Source: Coleophoma eucalyptorum (taxonomy: Eukaryota > Ascomycota > Leotiomycetes > Helotiales > Dermateaceae). From it: a DNA stretch of 64,000 bases. This document shows, piece after piece, positions 59,569-64,000 of this stretch. A program made the translations under genes and the position numbers. The stretch's first letter is position 1; every line of letters begins with the position of its first letter. Under the pieces are notes generated by a model. That model saw only the letters and a list, made by a program, of their open reading frames with translations. It did not search any database and was not told the DNA's origin. The stretch is from positions 248,001 through 312,000 of the forward strand of contig JALRME010000014.1 in the NCBI GenBank assembly GCA_026120035.1, in the 5' to 3' direction.

Positions 59569-60934
59569 GTTGGCTTGGGGATTTGGCGATGGAAAGAGCG
59601 GAGACTTTTCAAATAAAAGGTCGACGAAGAGAGGAGAGATATGACGACAGACACAGATAAAAATACTAGGACGACCAAGGGTAAGGAAGTAAGGTCGTAG
59701 TACTGATTGCTGGGTTGGGGGTGTGGTATGGTGTATAGTATACTTAGAGCTGAATCCTTTGGGACGTTCTCGGCATCTTCGACCAGTTCAGCAAATGGCA
59801 GGGGCCGTGTGGAGAAGAAGGCCAGACGGGAGCAGAAGGATGAGGATCGATGTGCAAATGAGAGTTTGCGTCCAAGAGATGAAGAGATGAATCGAAGCTG
59901 TGGTTGGCCAATCGCCTCCGCGGGAGGATATCGGGTCTGTTTGCGGACGAGCACAGCGTTGCAAAAATGCGAATTAAGAGAAAGTGAAGAGAAGTGATGT
60001 GATGTGTATGCGAAGGGCTCTTGTGTATGCGAAGAGAGCCCAAGTAATAAGGCAAGGTAGAGCCAGGCAATACCAGGAGAAGGGAAAATAATAAGTCAGG
60101 AAGAAGCAACGAAGATACGATGTCCCTGCGTTAGTCGCCTGTACCGTGAAAGTCAAAAGGCAGAAGAAAAGGCTAGAGAGGAAGAACAAGAATGATAATG
60201 ATGATATACCCAGCCAGTCAATGGGTTGTAGTCGTCAAGCAAAGCAGGCAGGCCAGAGCAGAGAGAGAAGGGCACGAATATATGAGGAGTCCTTTGTTAT
60301 GGTGCTGCAGATTGGAGCTGGTGCCTTTCTGTCAGACTTGGTGGCTTCGGATCCGAGCGGGCGATGCTACTGACGCCGCGAAGCATCCGACATTCGAAAG
60401 CCGCACTGCAACTCCACGTTGCTGATGCTCTCCAGACGGCCTGGCTATGCTCGTCCAGGCAAGGCGCCATGGAAATGACCACAGCCATAACCAAACCCAT
60501 CCGCTTCCGACCGTCTGTGTTCAAGCTTGAGCGTGCTTGACCCCTCTTGGCTTTTGTTTTCGAGGCTCGATCGCCTTGGCCCAACCCAATTTCTGAGCCA
60601 TGTTAGTTCACGCCACAGCCCACGGCCACCTTTCGTCCTTCCTGCTGTACGAACGTTACCAATTTTTGGATCTGCTTCGTCCGATACTTTATCGCCCCCT
60701 ATTGCCTATCTCGTCCATTGTGAGGGACTCCGAGGATTTGCATGGCCTGATGTCTCCACACTACCGAAAAAAAAGCTTGTTGTGTCCTGACCTGGCCGCT
60801 GCCCAGATGCTTCGTAGTTTGTCCCAAACCGGTGAGTTGTGCAGGTGATGTACCACAACACATGCTATCCGCCTCTGGGGAGTTGGCAATGTGTTCTGTG
60901 GGCTGTGCGGATCTCAGTATGTTGATCTATGGAG

Positions 60935-60967
<33 letters not shown>

Positions 60968-61493
60968 ATGTTGTGAATGCACAACGACATCCACACATCA
61001 CATTCCATCACAAATGTGTGTACGAACGAAGTGGTCACGTAGTCCGGGCGCAATCTGTTGACTTGCGTTCTTGCAGAATGAGGAGCCAACACCCACCGCG
61101 TTTGGAAAATTGTATGGCGTCCCCGAAATGATTTGCCCATCTTATGTTTACCATCCACTCAATCAACCACAATCATTTCTCCGGGCTGCTTCTGGACAAT
61201 CGTCATCATAACTCACACTTGCCGGAAGGGGAAACGGTCTTGCCTAAAACATCAGGTGCTGTAAAACGTGGACTTCAATTGTGCCTCGTCTATGCCTACA
61301 GAGCTTGCCACTCGTCCCCAAAGCTTCCTCCCATCTTCGATATGGCGTGGTGGATGGCTCGATGGACAATTGGCCCATGGACCAACATCAAAAACTTTTT
61401 GTGGTTGCCCGCTGCTCTCTGTACCTCGGACGCTCAAAGGTTGTCATTGCCTTTCATTATACCAAACCCTAACCATTGTGACCTTTCTCCCTT
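59569..61493. other. Intergenic, upstream of the PTH11-like gene
   Basis: About 1.9 kb holding the PTH11-like gene's promoter and the 3' end of eIF3g, with a GAAA/GA microsatellite. Many small frames overlap on both strands; none supported. Confidence 0.55.
60935..60966. repeat. (GAAA)n(GA)n microsatellite
   Basis: A run of GAAA units to about 60956, passing into GA dinucleotides. Confidence 0.9.
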
Positions 61494-62469
61494 CTACTGT
61501 GCCTTCTTTGCGAACTCCACTCTTAAGATAAGATGCTTGAAACCGTAGCCATCCATCTTCTCACATGCCTTGGCGGCATCTGTCCGCTCTTGGAAACTGA
61601 TAAACGCAAATCCTTTGGCGAGACCCGTTTCCCGATCCTTCGCCAGGAAGACTCTTGTAACCCGACCGAAGCGCTCAAACATATCCCGAAGTTCTTGTTC
61701 CTCAGCCATCTCCGATACCTGTGACTTGTTAATATATGTGCAACAAACGAAGACATTGGAAAACCCACGTTGGTGACACGCAGCGTAGCCAAGTCGTCTC
61801 TCTCAAATTTGCCACCTCCCATTTTCTCTCCTCCTCCTCCACCATTTCGTAGATGCGGTGGTACGTAGGAGCTCTTGCCTGCACCGAGTCCGCCTGCAGC
61901 TGAGGCAGGTTCATCACCAGGACCAGCAGCAACATCAGCAGTTCCCTCTTCACCGACCGGCGCCATGGTGTCTTTGAAAGGACATCTTGCTGTGAAATGC
62001 TCTCCGTTACAGATACGACACTTGACCTTCTTGTCCTTGAGCTTGTCCTTCATCGATCCAGCCTCTGGCTTCTCCTCCTTCTGATCCTTCTTCCAGTTTG
62101 CGCTGGGTCTGAAAATAATGTTCTCGCCGACCGAAGTGGTATCGCTGGCTGGTCCAGCTCCATCCTTTGCAGACAGTCCAAACTTGCTCCAGGATTTCCT
62201 CTCAGCCACTCGTGGGTTGACAACTTCCTTGACTGTGGTGAAGCGGATGCGGCGCGTGGTCTTCACCTTCTTTCCCTCGTCATTGAATCGGTATGTGATG
62301 ATCGTCTTAGTGCCGTCTTTGTTTGTAGTTGTAGTGTCTGGGGGGAGGGCGTTGACATTATCGTCGAGATCTTCATCGTCGGCCCAATCGGCGCGGCTAT
62401 TTGCGCAGTCAGTACGCGCGTCAGGGTGTTGTTAAAAGAATACTCTACGTACCCTGCGGCTTTAGACAT
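61494..62469 (-). CDS. TIF35: Translation initiation factor eIF3 subunit G
   Basis: Three exons, 62453-62469 (17 nt), 61769-62396 and 61494-61718; 870 nt, 289 residues. The N-terminal part has WADDEDLDD and the eIF3g block [31 protein letters not shown]-type zinc knuckle follows ([13 protein letters not shown]). The C-terminal RRM carries RNP2-like LRVTNVSEM and RNP1-like KGFAFISF. eIF3g is a subunit of the eIF3 complex, binds RNA and helps scanning and reinitiation. The long linker between knuckle and RRM is Gly/Ala-rich. The tiny first exon is supported by a GTACGT donor and correct phase. Confidence 0.95.
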
Positions 62470-64000
62470 CTTGAATGATGGTTCAAGAGGTGTGGAGATG
62501 TATGTTATGGGGGAGGGGTTGTGGCGTCGTCGTTGTTCTGATATCGTGTCTTTCAAAATTGTAAATGTTGGTGGGGCCGCGATTGTTAGCGACGGCTGGG
62601 TAACGTGACTTGCAGTGGCAACTCCAACATCGAGGTGACTTGATGATTGGAAATCAAATATCGTAAGCCTCAGGAAGCTTCTTTTGAATGACTCATTAAT
62701 ATTTGGAATTCTCTAATCATGGGTTGTGGTGGACAGTTTTCCTGCGATCTTCATAGAAGTGTACACTCGAAGTTGAGTCGAGTTATTTCTTGGCTGCCTA
62801 GCTACTATCTATAAAATTTATAGCATCATTTCATGATTCCTTTCCAAAGACCAAGATAGATTGTAAGGCAAGATTGAAGCTAGAGCAAATGCGTGTCCGA
62901 ATTTCAATCCAACTGGCAACAAAGTCTCAGTTACTCTCTGCCAGTAGCACAATGCTATAAGATGACTCGTATCTAACAATACCAGCGGCCCTTCACTGAA
63001 TTAGCATTAAAGCATTGGATATGCTTAACTTACATGATAAAGGTCAGAGCTCTCTAAGTATGTCATTTCCTCCATGATCATCACCAATATAGCTAGCCTC
63101 CTGTATTCTATTCTTGCCATCAAGGTATCGGGATTACGTTCTCTTTCATACCAATTCCAAACTCGACTTCACAAGACCGCTAGGTACCAATCGCAAAATT
63201 CCTGGCCTTTCCTCATTGATTGATGCAATATTACAGATCTCGACAAAGGTGATTGCCTGAAAGCCAATGACCAATACTTCTTATTGGCTAGACAAGGTGA
63301 CCAAGCACAATACACCCCCTCCCTCAAGAGCTACAAAAGAGGACTCCTTCAAACCCAGTCCTATACCAAAAAGGAAAGGAAACCGCCATTCACCTTCGAA
63401 GCACCACACGAGCCAACTACCGTATAGGTCCTGCCAATACTTTTGGATGACTTTTAGGTAAGTATACAGATAACGGTGCCATCAATATCCGAGCTTTTAC
63501 TTTCCAACGTACACTTACCCGAGAACCCGTCTCCTCGAAAATATTGGTATCGGGAACTCGAGGAGCATGCCACAACCGCAAACAAAAACGGAAAAAGCGA
63601 GACGAGACCACGAGTTTTGGAGTTGCGGTAAGGGCCGCAGAAGGAATCTAAGGATTTAGAGGAAGCAACCGTGGAAGAGAGATCTTTCACCACGTGTTTG
63701 TCACTATCAATCAACGAAGGCAGCAAGATTTCAACAGGGCCATGCGCCACCTTCTCTCACTAACGAAAGAGGGGGTGATACTCCAGTTTGCTCGGAAATG
63801 GATGGAAGAGCCAATAGCAGAGAAAAAGGTCATGCGAAATCCAAAGATCTTGAGCAAAGAGACTATTGAAAGCGGAAGAGAAGGGGAAAGGACTCGCGGA
63901 GAGTCCAGGGATACTACTCTCTTGGTATTGCACTAAATATTTGAAGGGGAGACGTTAAGGTGAAGAGAATATACTTTCCAACCATCTCTAGATCAAATCT
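62470..64000. other. Right end of window, no supported gene
   Basis: About 1.5 kb upstream of eIF3g. A reverse frame of 98 codons at 63454-63750, with one hydrophobic stretch (LVSLFPFLFAVVACS), and a short forward frame near 63240-63430 are visible, but neither has a clear family or splice model. A gene partly outside the window is possible. Confidence 0.45.

Noticed and set aside
60832..61548. Forward frames over 60832-61548
   Set aside because: They span a microsatellite and the 3' end of eIF3g with no domain or splice support.
63454..63750. 98-codon reverse frame with one hydrophobic stretch
   Set aside because: No family recognised and no consistent splice partner; the window ends nearby, so it is left unannotated.

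Overview
The window is nuclear DNA of a filamentous ascomycete (Pezizomycotina). The protein set is eukaryotic and fungal. Introns are short (about 45-80 nt, one near 285 nt) with GTAAGT/GTATGT-type donors and CTAAC/CTGAC-like branch sites close to a YAG acceptor. A Polycomb EED homologue, a PTH11-like seven-helix membrane protein and intron-containing tRNA genes also fit. A leotiomycete (Helotiales-type) host is my best guess from general style only; nothing here proves the class.

I support 20 spliced or intact protein genes of known family or fold, a few unknown ones, and three split tRNA genes. Many genes had to be assembled from exons; in nearly every case the exon lengths sum to a multiple of three and the splice phases agree, which is the main check on the models.

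0-11 kb: DUF885 metallopeptidase-like protein (+), a 75-residue single-pass membrane protein (-), an F-box protein (+), tRNA-Leu(AAG), YIP4 (-), EED (-). 11-15 kb: a 4.2 kb gene-free stretch with simple repeats, upstream of a PAS-domain protein (+, 15.0-17.3 kb). 18-26 kb: F-box protein (-), rhodanese (+), YIP5 (-), and a 982-residue protein of unknown function (+) with a thrice-repeated C-terminal motif. 26-40 kb: eIF5B (-), a large MMS1_N/DDB1-CPSF160-like propeller protein (-), the TBC protein GYP8 (+), VPS52 (-). 40-50 kb: eIF5A (+), RRN7 (+), ubiquitin-L40 fusion (+), a small F-box-like protein (-), a RanBP3/Yrb2-like protein (+). 50-64 kb: IDH2 (-), SEC5 (+), tRNA-Glu(CTC), tRNA-Val(AAC), a PTH11-like membrane protein (-), eIF3g (-), and a terminal 1.5 kb with no supported gene.

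Two themes recur but probably by chance: membrane traffic (YIP4, YIP5, GYP8, VPS52, SEC5) and the translation/ribosome machinery (eIF5B, eIF5A, eIF3g, RRN7, ubiquitin-L40, tRNAs). Two genes belong to chromatin-associated families (EED; MMS1_N/DDB1-like). I found no transposon, CRISPR array, secondary-metabolite cluster or virus. The most unusual items are the 982-residue protein with its GP[LI]..FF..[AP]W repeats, the PAS protein ending in a GYGQ-rich prion-like tail, the start codon of the ubiquitin-L40 gene that appears to be split by an intron beside a 7-nt exon, and the heavily inserted EED with a 21-nt exon.
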